Shown: piece by piece, positions 9,076 to 17,735 of the stretch
How positions within the stretch are numbered: position 1 is the first letter of the stretch
Layout: each line of letters starts with the position of its first letter
Origin: Mycobacterium cookii
Lineage (GTDB): Bacteria > Actinomycetota > Actinomycetes > Mycobacteriales > Mycobacteriaceae
Direction: 5' to 3'
Assembly (NCBI RefSeq): GCF_010727945.1
Contig: NZ_AP022569.1
Span: 3,968,001-4,032,000, forward strand
Length of the DNA stretch: 64,000 nucleotides
Notes under the pieces: generated by a model
What the model was told of the DNA's origin: nothing
Databases searched by the model: none
The model's input: the letters and a program-made list of their open reading frames with translations, nothing else
Translations under genes and position numbers: made by a program

Positions 9076-10341
9076 TCACTGACGGTAGCCGGCCAGGAAG
9101 TTGCCCAACCGTTCGATGGCTCGGGCAAGGTCCCGCGACCATGGCAGCGTCACGATACGCAGGTGATCCGGTGCGGGCCAATTGAATCCGGTGCCCTGAG
9201 TCACCAGAATCTTCTCTTGCAGCAGCAGATCCAGCACGAGCTGCTCGTCATCGACGATCTCGTGCACCTCGGGATCCAGCCGAGGGAACGCGTACAGCGC
9301 GCCGGCCGGTTTGACGCAGGACACCCCGGGGATCTCGTTCAGCTTGGACCACGCCACGTCGCGCTGCTCGAGCAGTCGCCCACCCGGCAGCACCAGGTCG
9401 TCGATGCTTTGATGCCCGCCTAACGCGACCTGAATCGCATGCTGGGCAGGGACATTCGGGCAGAGCCGCATATTGGCCAGCAGATGAATGCCTTCGATGA
9501 AGCTGCTGGCATGTTCTTTGGGTCCGGTGATCGCCAGCCATCCGGCGCGGTACCCGGCGACCCGGTAGGCCTTTGACAGCCCGTTGAACGTCAGGCACAA
9601 CACGTCGGGTGCGACCGTCGCCATGCTGATGTGGTGTGCGTCGTCGTACAGGATCTTGTCGTAGATCTCGTCGGCGAGTAGCAGCAGTTGATGCTTGCGT
9701 GCTAAATCGCCCATCTGCGTGAGGATTTCCCGGCTGTAGACAGCGCCGGTCGGGTTGTTCGGGTTGATCACCACCAGAGCCTTAGTGCGCTCGGTGATCT
9801 TGGACTCGATGTCGGCGATGTCCGGCTGCCAGCCCTGAGTCTCATCGCACAGGTAATGCACCGGGGTGCCGCCCGCCAGCGATGTCGACGCCGTCCACAG
9901 CGGGTAGTCGGGCGCCGGGATCAGCACCTGATCGCCGTTGTCCAGCAAGGCTTGCAGCGTCATCGTGATCAGTTCGGAGACACCGTTGCCCAGGTATACG
10001 TCGTCGACGTCGAATCGCGGGAAACCGTCGACGAGTTCGTAGCGGGTGACCACCGCGCGCCGGGCCGGCAAGATGCCCTTGGAATCGGAGTAGCCCTGGG
10101 CGTACGGCAGCGCCTGAATCATGTCGCGCATGATCACGTCGGGGGCGTCGAAGCCGAACGGCGCCGGGTTGCCGATGTTCAGCTTGAGGATGCGGTGCCC
10201 CTCGGACTCCAGTCGCGACGCGTGATCGTGCACCGGCCCACGGATCTCGTAGAGCACATCCTGCAGCTTCGATGACTGCGCGAAGGTGCGCTGCCGCGGC
10301 TGATGCCCCGCGGTTTGCCATGGCAGCTGGTGAGTGGTCAC
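9076..10341 (-). CDS. aspC: PLP-dependent aminotransferase AspC (AlaA-type)
   Basis: This is a fold-type I class I aminotransferase of 421 residues, very close along its whole length to Rv0337c as I remember it. The pyridoxal-phosphate lysine is K257 in NGLSKAYRVAGYRAGW. The substrate-carboxylate region is WPAPDHLRIVTLP near the C-terminus, and the cofactor Asn/Asp/Tyr set lies in INPNNPTG and ADEIYDKILYD. Annotated as aspartate aminotransferase in Mtb, it also resembles Escherichia coli AlaA (alanine/glutamate), so the preferred amino acid is uncertain. The start is a GTG at 10341; the N-terminal 20 residues are not conserved. It is followed closely by the etfD 3' end on the same strand. Confidence 0.92.
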   Translation of the reverse strand: MTTHQLPWQTAGHQPRQRTFAQSSKLQDVLYEIRGPVHDHASRLESEGHRILKLNIGNPAPFGFDAPDVIMRDMIQALPYAQGYSDSKGILPARRAVVTRYELVDGFPRFDVDDVYLGNGVSELITMTLQALLDNGDQVLIPAPDYPLWTASTSLAGGTPVHYLCDETQGWQPDIADIESKITERTKALVVINPNNPTGAVYSREILTQMGDLARKHQLLLLADEIYDKILYDDAHHISMATVAPDVLCLTFNGLSKAYRVAGYRAGWLAITGPKEHASSFIEGIHLLANMRLCPNVPAQHAIQVALGGHQSIDDLVLPGGRLLEQRDVAWSKLNEIPGVSCVKPAGALYAFPRLDPEVHEIVDDEQLVLDLLLQEKILVTQGTGFNWPAPDHLRIVTLPWSRDLARAIERLGNFLAGYRQ

Positions 10342-10385
10342 GTCAACAATGGTGCCACGGCTGTCCAGCTATTTAATAATCCTGA

Positions 10386-13337
10386 TCAGCGCTTACCTGG
10401 CGGACGTGCACCACGGGCAATGCCCAGCCCCTTGACGGGAGGCTGCGGCGCGGCGTCACCGTTGCCGGTTTCGGCCGGCGTCGACTCGGCCTTCGGCTCC
10501 GCGGCCGGTTCCGGTTCAGGCTTCGGCTCGGGCTTCGATTCGGGCGCTGCGGGCGCAGCGGCGGTCTTCTTCGCACCCGGTCGTTTTGCGCCTGCGGCGA
10601 TGCCGAGTCCCTTGACGGGAGCAGCGGGGGCCTTGGCTTCAGGCTCTGGCGACGGCTCCGACGTGGCTTCGGTCTGCTCAGCCGGCTCAGGCTTCGCCTC
10701 CGGTGCCGCTGCCGCCTTCTTCGCACCGGGTCGCTTGGCTCCGGCGGCCAGGCCCAGCCCCTTCACGGGTGCCACCTCGCTCTTGGCCTCCGGCTCGGGC
10801 GCCGGCGCGGATTCCGTTGCGGCCTCGGGCTTTGCGTCCGCTTTCTTGGCTCCGGGTCGCTTGGCACCGCCGGCGATACCCAACCCCTTCACCGGGGCTG
10901 CAGATTCCTTTGCCTGCGTCGGCTTCTCCTCGGACGCCGGCGCTTCCGCCTTGGCTCCAGGTCGCTTGGCGCCGCCGGCGATACCCAACCCGGTGACGGC
11001 CTTGGCTTCCTTCTCGGGTGTGGCGTCGACCTTCTCTTCGGTCTTGGCCGGTGCGGTCGCGGCGGGCGCGGCCTCCGCCTTGGGGGCTGCCTTTTCCGCA
11101 CGCTCTTCGGCTTGCTTTGCGGCCGTCCCCTTTTCCGGCAGCGTGATGCTGTCGCGGTCGAGCGACTCGAGGAGTAGCTGCGCCACGTCGCGGACGTCGA
11201 CGCCCTCGCGGCCGGCCTCTTCCTGGCGGTCGTTGACACCGTCGGTGACCATCACGCGGCAGAACGGGCAGGCGGTCGCGACCGTGGTGGCACCGGTGGC
11301 CAGCGCCTCGTCGACACGCTCGTGGTTGATCCGCTTGCCGATGTGTTCTTCCATCCACATACGTGCACCGCCGGCGCCGCAGCAGAAGCTGCGATCGGCG
11401 TGCCGCGGCATCTCGGTCAGCTTCGCGCCGGCCGCGTTGATCAGCTCGCGAGGCGCCTCGTAGACCTTGTTGTGCCGGCCCAGGAAGCACGGGTCGTGGT
11501 AGGTGATGTCTTCCGAGACCGGGCTCACCGGCACCAGCTTCTTGTCGCGCACCAGCCGGTTCAACAGCTGGGTGTGGTGCAGCACGGAGTAGTTCGCGCC
11601 GAGCTGCTTGTATTCGCGGCCCAGCGTGTTGAAACAGTGCGGGCAGGTGACGACGATCTTGCGGTCGACGGTCTCAACACCCTCGAACAGTCCGTCCAGA
11701 GTGTCTTTGGCCTGCGCGGCCAGCTGCTGGAACAGGAACTCGTTACCCGAGCGACGGGCCGAGTCGCCGTTGCAGGTTTCGCCGGTACCCAGCACCAGGA
11801 ACTTCACTCCTGCGGTGGCGAGCAGTTCGGCGACCGCCTTGGTGGTCTTCTTGGCCTTGTCGTCGTAGGCACCCGCGCAACCCACCCAGAACAGGTATTC
11901 GAACCCGTCGAAGCTGTCGACGTCTTCGCCGTACACCGGCACGTCGAAGTCGACCTCGCTGATCCAGTTGGTTCGGTCGGAAGCGTTCTGGCCCCACGGA
12001 TTCGCTTTGGTCTCAAGGTTTTTGAACAGCACCGAGAGCTCCGAGGGGAACTCCGACTCCATCATCACCTGGTAGCGGCGCATGTCGACGATGTGGTCGA
12101 TGTGCTCGATGTCCACCGGGCACTGCTCGACGCAGGCACCGCAGTTCACGCAGGACCACAGCACGTCGGGGTCGATCACACCACCTTGCTCGGCGGTGCC
12201 GACCAGTGGACGGGCGGCCTGCTCGGGTCCGTGACCGGGAACCCGGCCGAACCCGGATTCCGGAACGTGGTGGCCCTCTTCGTGAGCGGTCTCGAGGTCG
12301 AGTCCTTCGAGCGGCTCGGCCTTCTTTTCGCCAAGGATGTAGGGCGCCTTGGCCATCCAGTGATCACGCAGGTCCATGATGACGAGCTTGGGCGAGAGCG
12401 GCTTACCGGTGTTCCAGGCCGGGCACTGCGATTGACAGCGTCCACACTCGGTACAGGTGGCGAAGTCGAGGTTGCCCTTCCAGGTGAAGTCCTCGATCTT
12501 GCCGCGGCCGAAAACGGCGTCCTCGGGGGGATCTTCGAAGTCGATCGGCTTGCCGTGGGACTCCAGCGGCAGCAGCGGACCCAGGCCGTCGGGCAGCCGC
12601 TTGAAGGTGACGTTGATCGGCGCCAAGAAAATGTGCAGGTGCTTGGAGTGCAGCACGATGAGCAAGAAGATGAGTGCCACGGCGATGTGCGCGAGCAGCG
12701 CGAACGTCTCGATCCACTCGTTGGCGGCGGTTCCCAGCGGCTGCATGAGCACGCCCATGCCGTGCGAGAAGAACGCGCCCCAGCCGTAGGGGAGGGTGCC
12801 GGTGACCGCCGAAGCGCCGCGGAAGATCGAGAAGCTGAAGATGACCAGGAAGATCATGAACAGGATCAGCCAGGCGCCGCCGGTGTGCGAGCCGTAGAAC
12901 CGTGACGAGCGGCCGTACTCCTTGGGTTCGGAGCGCAACCGGATGATGGCGAACGTGGTGATGCCGAACAGCACGCCGAGGGCGATGAAGTCCTGCAAGA
13001 AGCCCAGCACGTCCCACCGGCCGACGATCGGTATATGGAAGTGGTCGTTGAAGAGCGCTCCGTAGGCCTCGACGTAGACGGTGGCCAGGATGAAGAAGCC
13101 CCACATGGTCAGGAAGTGCGCCACACCGGGGACCGACCACTTCAGCAACTTGCGCTGGCCGAACACCTCGGAGACCTGCGCCCAGAGGCGCGCACCGATG
13201 TCGTGGGTGCGGCCGGTGACGGGCTGACCGGACAGTGTGAGTTTGACCAGCCAGAGGACTCGACGGAGTGCGAGCAAGGCGATGACCGCCGTCCCACCCA
13301 AGCCGACAATCAATCTGATCAGCATCTGCGTCTGCAC
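10386..13337 (-). CDS. etfD: Membrane FeS ETF:menaquinone oxidoreductase-like protein
   Basis: The 983-residue protein corresponds to Rv0338c (EtfD), reported to take electrons from the electron-transfer flavoprotein of fatty-acid beta-oxidation into the quinone pool. Several membrane helices fill about 1-230. Two ferredoxin-type 4Fe-4S motifs follow: CTECGRCQSQCP near 295 and CVNCGACVEQCP near 396. Two CCG-type cysteine-rich domains then appear (WVGCAGAYDD near 484, CPHCFNTLG near 568, CCGAGGARM near 652, CPFCR). The last 200 residues are an Ala/Lys/Glu/Pro tail with five copies of a VKGLGIAGGAKRPGAK-like unit. The start is a GTG with GGGGAGA seven bases upstream. Tandem palindromes at 13369-13418 probably control it. 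Confidence 0.9.
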   Translation of the reverse strand: MQTQMLIRLIVGLGGTAVIALLALRRVLWLVKLTLSGQPVTGRTHDIGARLWAQVSEVFGQRKLLKWSVPGVAHFLTMWGFFILATVYVEAYGALFNDHFHIPIVGRWDVLGFLQDFIALGVLFGITTFAIIRLRSEPKEYGRSSRFYGSHTGGAWLILFMIFLVIFSFSIFRGASAVTGTLPYGWGAFFSHGMGVLMQPLGTAANEWIETFALLAHIAVALIFLLIVLHSKHLHIFLAPINVTFKRLPDGLGPLLPLESHGKPIDFEDPPEDAVFGRGKIEDFTWKGNLDFATCTECGRCQSQCPAWNTGKPLSPKLVIMDLRDHWMAKAPYILGEKKAEPLEGLDLETAHEEGHHVPESGFGRVPGHGPEQAARPLVGTAEQGGVIDPDVLWSCVNCGACVEQCPVDIEHIDHIVDMRRYQVMMESEFPSELSVLFKNLETKANPWGQNASDRTNWISEVDFDVPVYGEDVDSFDGFEYLFWVGCAGAYDDKAKKTTKAVAELLATAGVKFLVLGTGETCNGDSARRSGNEFLFQQLAAQAKDTLDGLFEGVETVDRKIVVTCPHCFNTLGREYKQLGANYSVLHHTQLLNRLVRDKKLVPVSPVSEDITYHDPCFLGRHNKVYEAPRELINAAGAKLTEMPRHADRSFCCGAGGARMWMEEHIGKRINHERVDEALATGATTVATACPFCRVMVTDGVNDRQEEAGREGVDVRDVAQLLLESLDRDSITLPEKGTAAKQAEERAEKAAPKAEAAPAATAPAKTEEKVDATPEKEAKAVTGLGIAGGAKRPGAKAEAPASEEKPTQAKESAAPVKGLGIAGGAKRPGAKKADAKPEAATESAPAPEPEAKSEVAPVKGLGLAAGAKRPGAKKAAAAPEAKPEPAEQTEATSEPSPEPEAKAPAAPVKGLGIAAGAKRPGAKKTAAAPAAPESKPEPKPEPEPAAEPKAESTPAETGNGDAAPQPPVKGLGIARGARPPGKR

Positions 13338-13368
13338 GGAAGCGTCTCCCCAGAGGATTCGGTATTGG

Positions 13369-13418
13369 GTTACTGGCCGGTAACTTACGCAATGTTACCA
13401 GTCAGTAACTTAGTACTG
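13369..13418 (-). promoter_or_regulatory. Tandem 16-bp palindromes upstream of etfD
   Basis: Two palindromes with the same design, GTTAC-N6-GTAAC, sit at 13369-13384 and 13394-13409, with centres 25 bp apart. A third (CAGTA-N6-TACTG, 13403-13418) overlaps the second. They lie 32-81 bp before the etfD start. The size and symmetry suit a TetR-type repressor, possibly one sensing fatty acyl-CoA given the target; the regulator is not identified. Confidence 0.55.
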
Positions 13419-13500
13419 CGCCTGCTCACGCCGTGTAAGCCTGCTCATAGTGACATCTCCGCCGGGGGCTCCGCGACGAAGGATGCCCTAACTTGATCGG

Positions 13501-13914
13501 CTAGAAGTGCGGAAGCGGGGGCAGCGGAGGCAGGTTGCTGCGGTGCCAGCGGTGGCGTGGGCGTTGCGATGTCCAGGGCCCAGCGGTCGGCTCCGGTGTG
13601 GGCTCGATCGTGGTTTCGGTGTCCGTGGTGGTGGTCGGTGACGTTGACGACGGTGTCGGCGACGTGCTCGTCGGCCGCGACGAAGACGTGGTCGACGGGT
13701 GGGTGGTGGTCGGCGCCGGTGGGCCTCCGCCGTTGCCTCTGGCCAGGACGGTCAGACCGTAGATGATCGTCGCGATCAGGATCACCACTGCCAGACCCCA
13801 CAGGGCGAGGACCCATCGTTGCAGGTACCAGGGCGAGGGATTGTCGGCGGCGTCGATGCTGAAATCGCGAGTCGGAAAGCTCTCGACGTCGTCCGGTCGC
13901 CGGCTACCCTCCAC
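13501..13914 (-). CDS. Single-pass Thr/Ser/Pro-rich membrane protein (cluster member 3)
   Basis: The product has 137 residues from a GTG at 13914, two bases after the stop of the preceding gene. A much longer frame exists upstream, but it runs antisense-like through the neighbour and was rejected. The short cytosolic N-terminus ends PSPWYLQRW, followed by a membrane helix (VLALWGLAVVILIATIIYGL) at about 38-60, a Gly-rich hinge, a Thr/Ser/Pro stalk and the end LPPLPPLPHF. Its PWY-plus-helix-plus-GGG core is shared with the next two genes upstream, so the three are paralogues. No enzyme motif is present. It is probably a surface-exposed structural or binding protein. Confidence 0.65.
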   Translation of the reverse strand: MEGSRRPDDVESFPTRDFSIDAADNPSPWYLQRWVLALWGLAVVILIATIIYGLTVLARGNGGGPPAPTTTHPSTTSSSRPTSTSPTPSSTSPTTTTDTETTIEPTPEPTAGPWTSQRPRHRWHRSNLPPLPPLPHF

Positions 13915-13916
13915 GG

Positions 13917-14345
13917 CTACGGCATCCCGCCGTCGTGATGGTGGTGATGGTGGTGCTCGCTGTCGGTGCTCGTGGCGGTCGTCGGTGCGGCGCTCGTCGG
14001 CGCCGTCGTGGACGGCGGGAAGGTCAGCGTGGTCGTCGGAGCCGGTGCGGCCGGCTCGGTTGTCGTGGGTGCGGGCGTGGTCACCGTCGTGGTGGTCCCG
14101 GTCGACGACGTCGGCGACGTAGGAGTGGGGGTGGTGCCCCCGCCGTGTCCGTTGGTCTTCTCGGCGATGAGGTAAATCGCCAGCCCGAGCAGGATCGCGA
14201 CGAACAGTCCGATGATGACCGAAAAGATGGGCTTGCGATACCACGGCCGGCCACCCGGTTGCGTTTCGCCTTCTGCGGCGCCGCTGTAGTCGTAATAGCC
14301 GGTCGGGGCTTCGCTGGGATCGTCTGGAGGGCCGTATCCGGTCAC
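13917..14345 (-). CDS. Single-pass Thr/Pro-rich membrane protein with His7 tail (cluster member 2)
   Basis: The product is 142 residues from a GTG at 14345. A Tyr/Gly/Pro-rich N-terminus ends GGRPWYRKP, then a membrane helix (IFSVIIGLFVAILLGLAIYL, about 38-58), GHGGG and a stalk dominated by Thr, Pro and Ala. Near the C-terminus is a run of seven histidines (EHHHHHHHDGG), which could bind metal. It shares the PWY-helix-GGG-Thr layout with both neighbours. The stop is two bases before the next start, so the cluster is an operon. The function is unknown; I do not recognise an Mtb counterpart at this position. Confidence 0.7.
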   Translation of the reverse strand: MTGYGPPDDPSEAPTGYYDYSGAAEGETQPGGRPWYRKPIFSVIIGLFVAILLGLAIYLIAEKTNGHGGGTTPTPTSPTSSTGTTTTVTTPAPTTTEPAAPAPTTTLTFPPSTTAPTSAAPTTATSTDSEHHHHHHHDGGMP

Positions 14346-14396
14346 GTGCGCCCATCCTAGTGCCGGATGCTGGCAGTTATAACGTCGAGTCGCGGC

Positions 14397-14900
14397 TCAG
14401 AAGTGCGGCGGCCACGGGATGTGCGGCAAGTGGTGGTGATGATGCGTCGGCTCTGCCGGGGCGGGGGAGGTGCCGCCCTGCTGCGGCGGCGGCGCTTGCT
14501 CGGGTGTCTGTTCGGGCGTCTCCGACGACGGTGGCGGCTCGGTGGTCGTTGACGAGCTCGTCGTCGACGTATGGGTCGAGGTGGTCGACGACGTGGACGA
14601 CGTGGACGACGTGGTGGTGGACGTGCTGCCACCCCCGCCGCCGCGGGAGATCTCGACGATGCCGTAGACGATCAAGACGAGGAGCAGGACGACCGCGGCG
14701 ACCCACAGTCCCAGCAGCACCCGACTCTTGTACCAGGGGTTCGGCGCCAAATCGGGTTCGACCCCATCGGCGCCCTCGTCGGCGCGAAGAGGCTCCTCGT
14801 CGAGGACTTCCTGCAGTGAACCGTCGGCGTTGTAGTTCGCCATCCGGGTCGGCCGTTCGCTCGGGTCCTCGTCAGGACCGTCAGACCCCTCGCCAGTCAC
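14397..14900 (-). CDS. Single-pass Ser/Thr-rich membrane protein with His5 tail (cluster member 1)
   Basis: This 167-residue member has a long acidic cytosolic N-terminus (about 1-50), then APNPWYKSR, a membrane helix (VLLGLWVAAVVLLLVLIVYG) near 62-81, a GGGGG hinge, a stretch made almost only of Ser and Thr, a Pro/Glu/Gln segment and the end HHHHHLPHIPWPPHF. The Ser/Thr run could be O-mannosylated after export, which is an inference from composition. It starts 14 bases after the oxidoreductase gene and leads the three-paralogue series. No catalytic motif is visible. Confidence 0.7.
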   Translation of the reverse strand: MTGEGSDGPDEDPSERPTRMANYNADGSLQEVLDEEPLRADEGADGVEPDLAPNPWYKSRVLLGLWVAAVVLLLVLIVYGIVEISRGGGGGSTSTTTSSTSSTSSTTSTHTSTTSSSTTTEPPPSSETPEQTPEQAPPPQQGGTSPAPAEPTHHHHHLPHIPWPPHF

Positions 14901-14914
14901 GCCCCGATGCTACG

Positions 14915-15844
14915 TCAGAGCTGCCGCTGCACCTCGTCGGCGAAAAGCTGAAGATGTTCGAGGTCGGACAGGTCCAGCAGCTGCAGATACACCCGCTGCA
15001 AGCCGAGCTCGGCGTACGGTCCGAGGCGATCGACGATCTCGGCGGGCGTGCCGGCCAGCGGCGAATTCGATCGCAGTTCGTCGACCTCGCGGCCGATCGC
15101 GCCGGCCCGCTGGGCGATCTCGGCTTCGTGGCGTCCGGCGCACACGACGAAGGCCGCCGAGTAGGTCATCGAATCGGCGGCTCTGCCGACCGAATCGACT
15201 GCTTCGCGAACCCGCTCGAACTGGGTCTTGATGGCGTCCCGCGGCGCGAACGGCACGTTGAACTCGTCGGCGAACGTCGAGGCCAGGCGCGGAGTCCGCT
15301 TGGCGCCCGATCCGCCGATGATGATCGGCGGACACGGCCGCTGCACCGGCTTGGGCAGCGCAGGCGAATCGTTGACGGCGTAATGCGCTCCGGCGTAGTC
15401 GAACGTCTCACCGACCGGGCAGGTCCACAGACCGGTGATCAGCTCGAGTTGCTCGGTCAGCAGAGCGAACCGCTCCCGCAGCGACGGAAAAGGGATCGCG
15501 TAGGCGAGGTGTTCTTTCTCGAACCAACCCGTGCCGATCCCGAATTCGACTCGGCCTCCGCTCATTTCGTCGACCTGAGCCACCGAGATGGCGAGCGGAC
15601 CGGGATGGCGGAACGTCGCCGACGTGACGAGCGTGCCGAGCCGGATCGACGATGTCTCGCGGGCGATCCCGGCCAACGTCACCCAGGAATCGGTCGGCCC
15701 CGGCTGGCCGTCGCCGCTCATCGCCAGGTAGTGGTCGGACCGGAAAAACGCCGAAAAACCTAAAGATTCGGCGGCCTGCGCGACCGCAAGCTGATCGGAG
15801 TAGCTGGCGCCCTGCTGAGGTTCAACGAATACCCGAAAGTCCAC
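14915..15844 (-). CDS. LLM-class (F420-dependent) oxidoreductase
   Basis: The 309-residue TIM-barrel protein belongs to the luciferase-like monooxygenase family. Typical segments are FFRSDHYL near 38, TSSIRLGTLVT near 73, the middle block VEFGIGTGWFEKEH, and PPIIIGGSGAKRTPRLA near 185. In mycobacteria such proteins mostly use coenzyme F420 for hydride transfer; the substrate is unknown. The GTG at 15844 (MDFRVFVEPQQG) is chosen because family members begin this way; a longer frame upstream adds 33 residues without conservation. It lies between a small membrane gene and the three Thr-rich membrane genes on the same strand. Confidence 0.83.
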   Translation of the reverse strand: MDFRVFVEPQQGASYSDQLAVAQAAESLGFSAFFRSDHYLAMSGDGQPGPTDSWVTLAGIARETSSIRLGTLVTSATFRHPGPLAISVAQVDEMSGGRVEFGIGTGWFEKEHLAYAIPFPSLRERFALLTEQLELITGLWTCPVGETFDYAGAHYAVNDSPALPKPVQRPCPPIIIGGSGAKRTPRLASTFADEFNVPFAPRDAIKTQFERVREAVDSVGRAADSMTYSAAFVVCAGRHEAEIAQRAGAIGREVDELRSNSPLAGTPAEIVDRLGPYAELGLQRVYLQLLDLSDLEHLQLFADEVQRQL

Positions 15845-15854
15845 GAGCGCCAGA

Positions 15855-16184
15855 CTAATCCAGGACCGAAGCCGGTCCGTCTGGTCGAGGGGTCGCTGGC
15901 TCGTTCGGGGCATCTCCGCGACGCAGCGAAGCAACAAGTACACCCAGACCGATCAGGGCGGGGATGGTGATCCACCAGAAGAACAGCAGGTACGTCGGGC
16001 CCCAAAGGACGATGAAGGAGACGAACAGGCGTATGTACTCGCCCACTGGAGCGGGGTCGGTGAGTCCGTGCGTATACCCGACGGCGAGTGCGATCCCAGT
16101 CACCGAACAGCTCACGATTGCGACGGCAGTCGTCGACACCACCGCTCGCAGAGGCGACGGCTTGATCAGACGGAGCCGGCTCAT
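15855..16184 (-). CDS. Small two-helix membrane protein
   Basis: This 109-residue protein has two hydrophobic segments, at about 14-36 and 47-86, the second long enough for two passes. The C-terminal tail is polar and rich in Pro. The ATG (16182-16184) overlaps the stop of the upstream WXG-type gene as ATGA, so it is translated in the same operon and may act with that protein, for example at the membrane. I do not recognise a family. Confidence 0.6.
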   Translation of the reverse strand: MSRLRLIKPSPLRAVVSTTAVAIVSCSVTGIALAVGYTHGLTDPAPVGEYIRLFVSFIVLWGPTYLLFFWWITIPALIGLGVLVASLRRGDAPNEPATPRPDGPASVLD

Positions 16185-17617
16185 CGCCCCGCTGCCACTG
16201 CGGGAATGCCTCCCGAAAACGGGTCAGCGAGCTGCGTGGTGTGCGAGAGGAAGGGATCGCCCTCAAATGGATTGAGGTTTTCCAGCTCCCACTGCCACCC
16301 CGGCATATCTGGTCGTACCGTCGGGATCGTCGCGTCGCCGACCCAGTGATGACGCGCAAGGCTGGTACTCGGTCCCCACTCGCTGCCCGAATTCGCAGGG
16401 TTCCATTGCAATTGCGCTGGAGGTTGGCCATCGCGGTACTGATAGGTCTCCATACTTGGGTAAATTGTGGTGCTTCCGCCGAGGGAGACTGCCCCGCCGG
16501 GCTGAGGACTCAAGGTGACGTGCCCGTTGACGGTCATCCCCGCTGCCGTGCCCGCGACGTTCTCGTAGGCGTCGTGCGCGTTGTAGTCGATCGTCAGTCG
16601 TCCGTCGGGTGCCTCGGCCACGTGGACACTCGGCACGTCGGCAGCGGCTCCGCCGCGACTTCCGTCGACATTGCCAGTGGGGTTCTGGCGCACCACGATT
16701 AAGCCGTGGTCGTAGTCGACGAACATCGACACGCGAGAGGCTTCGGGGTCCGCGGTTGCGCTCGGGCCGCGATTGTCGCCGAAATTCATCGGGAACAGTC
16801 TGCCCTGTTCTACGTCAGTGGCGTCTTTCGCAACGTTCTGAACCTGATCGGTGGGAATGAACATGTTCGACCGAACCACCCCCCTGCCGGGTTGGGGCGT
16901 AAACCGTCCCGCGACGATCTGCGGAGCAACGCCATGGTCTTTCGGCAGATAGCTGTGAGGGTCGAGGGCGGCGGCCATCAGCCAGTCATTTGCGCTGACA
17001 GGTGGGTGTCCGTACACCCGCGCGAAGGCCTCCTCCTCGTTGCTCCGACGTTCGGCATCCATCGGCGCATTTAGCAAAGCGTTTGCGGGATCGTGCAAGT
17101 CGCGTCCACGCTCGTCCACCTGCGCCTCCCCCACGGCCGCACGCAGTGCGGTGGCCAGTTCGTGATCGGTCGCGTGAGCTCGAATTTTGAGCGCGTCGAG
17201 TTGTGACTGGAGAATCTGCCGTTGTAGCTCTGCCACTTCAGCGCCCATCAGCAGCCAGGTATCCCCGATGTCGACCTTCCAGCCGTTGGTGATGGTCCAG
17301 CCGTTGGCTTCGGCAGTCTCGTCGATTTCGCGCATAGCTGCCTTGCAGGCGTCTACATCTTGCGATGCGGTAGCAACTGCGGCGGCTACCCGGTGGGACG
17401 CACGTCCGTCAGACTCGATGTCTGTACGAGCTTTACCGATTTCCACCCGGAATGCGTCCCCGGCCTCTCCCTCCCAGGTTCGCAGTTCAGCATCGACCTG
17501 ATCAAGGTTTTCGCCGAGTCGATTAAGGGTGTCCGCTCGCGCTCCTGCGGCCTGAAATACGTTGCGTACCGCCGTGGAATCCCAGCGGCGTACGTCGTTA
17601 GGGGTCAGTTCACTCAT
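16181..17617 (-). CDS. WXG100-like long protein, possible ESX substrate
   Basis: The 478-residue product starts MSELTPNDVRRWD; an upstream extension of 32 residues is not family-like. The N-terminal 110 residues are helical with a WEGEAGDAF turn near 47, the WXG-type signature of ESX-related proteins. A helical stretch up to about 200 and a C-terminal half rich in beta strands, Gly, Asp and Asn (NNxxGP, YDHGLIVVRQNPTG) follow. Mtb has proteins of this layout, such as the Rv0025/Rv0026 and Rv2077c/Rv2082 groups, as I remember them. The C-terminal domain is unassigned and could be an effector or toxin domain; that is conjecture. The next gene overlaps by four bases and encodes a membrane protein. 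Confidence 0.7.
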   Translation of the reverse strand: MSELTPNDVRRWDSTAVRNVFQAAGARADTLNRLGENLDQVDAELRTWEGEAGDAFRVEIGKARTDIESDGRASHRVAAAVATASQDVDACKAAMREIDETAEANGWTITNGWKVDIGDTWLLMGAEVAELQRQILQSQLDALKIRAHATDHELATALRAAVGEAQVDERGRDLHDPANALLNAPMDAERRSNEEEAFARVYGHPPVSANDWLMAAALDPHSYLPKDHGVAPQIVAGRFTPQPGRGVVRSNMFIPTDQVQNVAKDATDVEQGRLFPMNFGDNRGPSATADPEASRVSMFVDYDHGLIVVRQNPTGNVDGSRGGAAADVPSVHVAEAPDGRLTIDYNAHDAYENVAGTAAGMTVNGHVTLSPQPGGAVSLGGSTTIYPSMETYQYRDGQPPAQLQWNPANSGSEWGPSTSLARHHWVGDATIPTVRPDMPGWQWELENLNPFEGDPFLSHTTQLADPFSGGIPAVAAGR

Positions 17618-17735
17618 CGCTACGGTGTGGGTCGTCTTTTTGGGATGCTTCCCGGTGGTCGGCGGGGGACGTGTCGTGAAGCATAGACGGGCAGTGGGCA
17701 TCGCGCCCTTCACTGGCGAGCCAGACTAATGCTGC

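Noticed and set aside
11322..12905. 527-residue plus-strand frame
   Set aside because: It is opposite etfD, whose FeS motifs prove the minus strand.
13501..14355. 284-residue frame covering two membrane genes
   Set aside because: Its N-terminal half is an Arg/His-rich shadow of the neighbouring gene; a GTG just after that gene's stop gives the family-like product.
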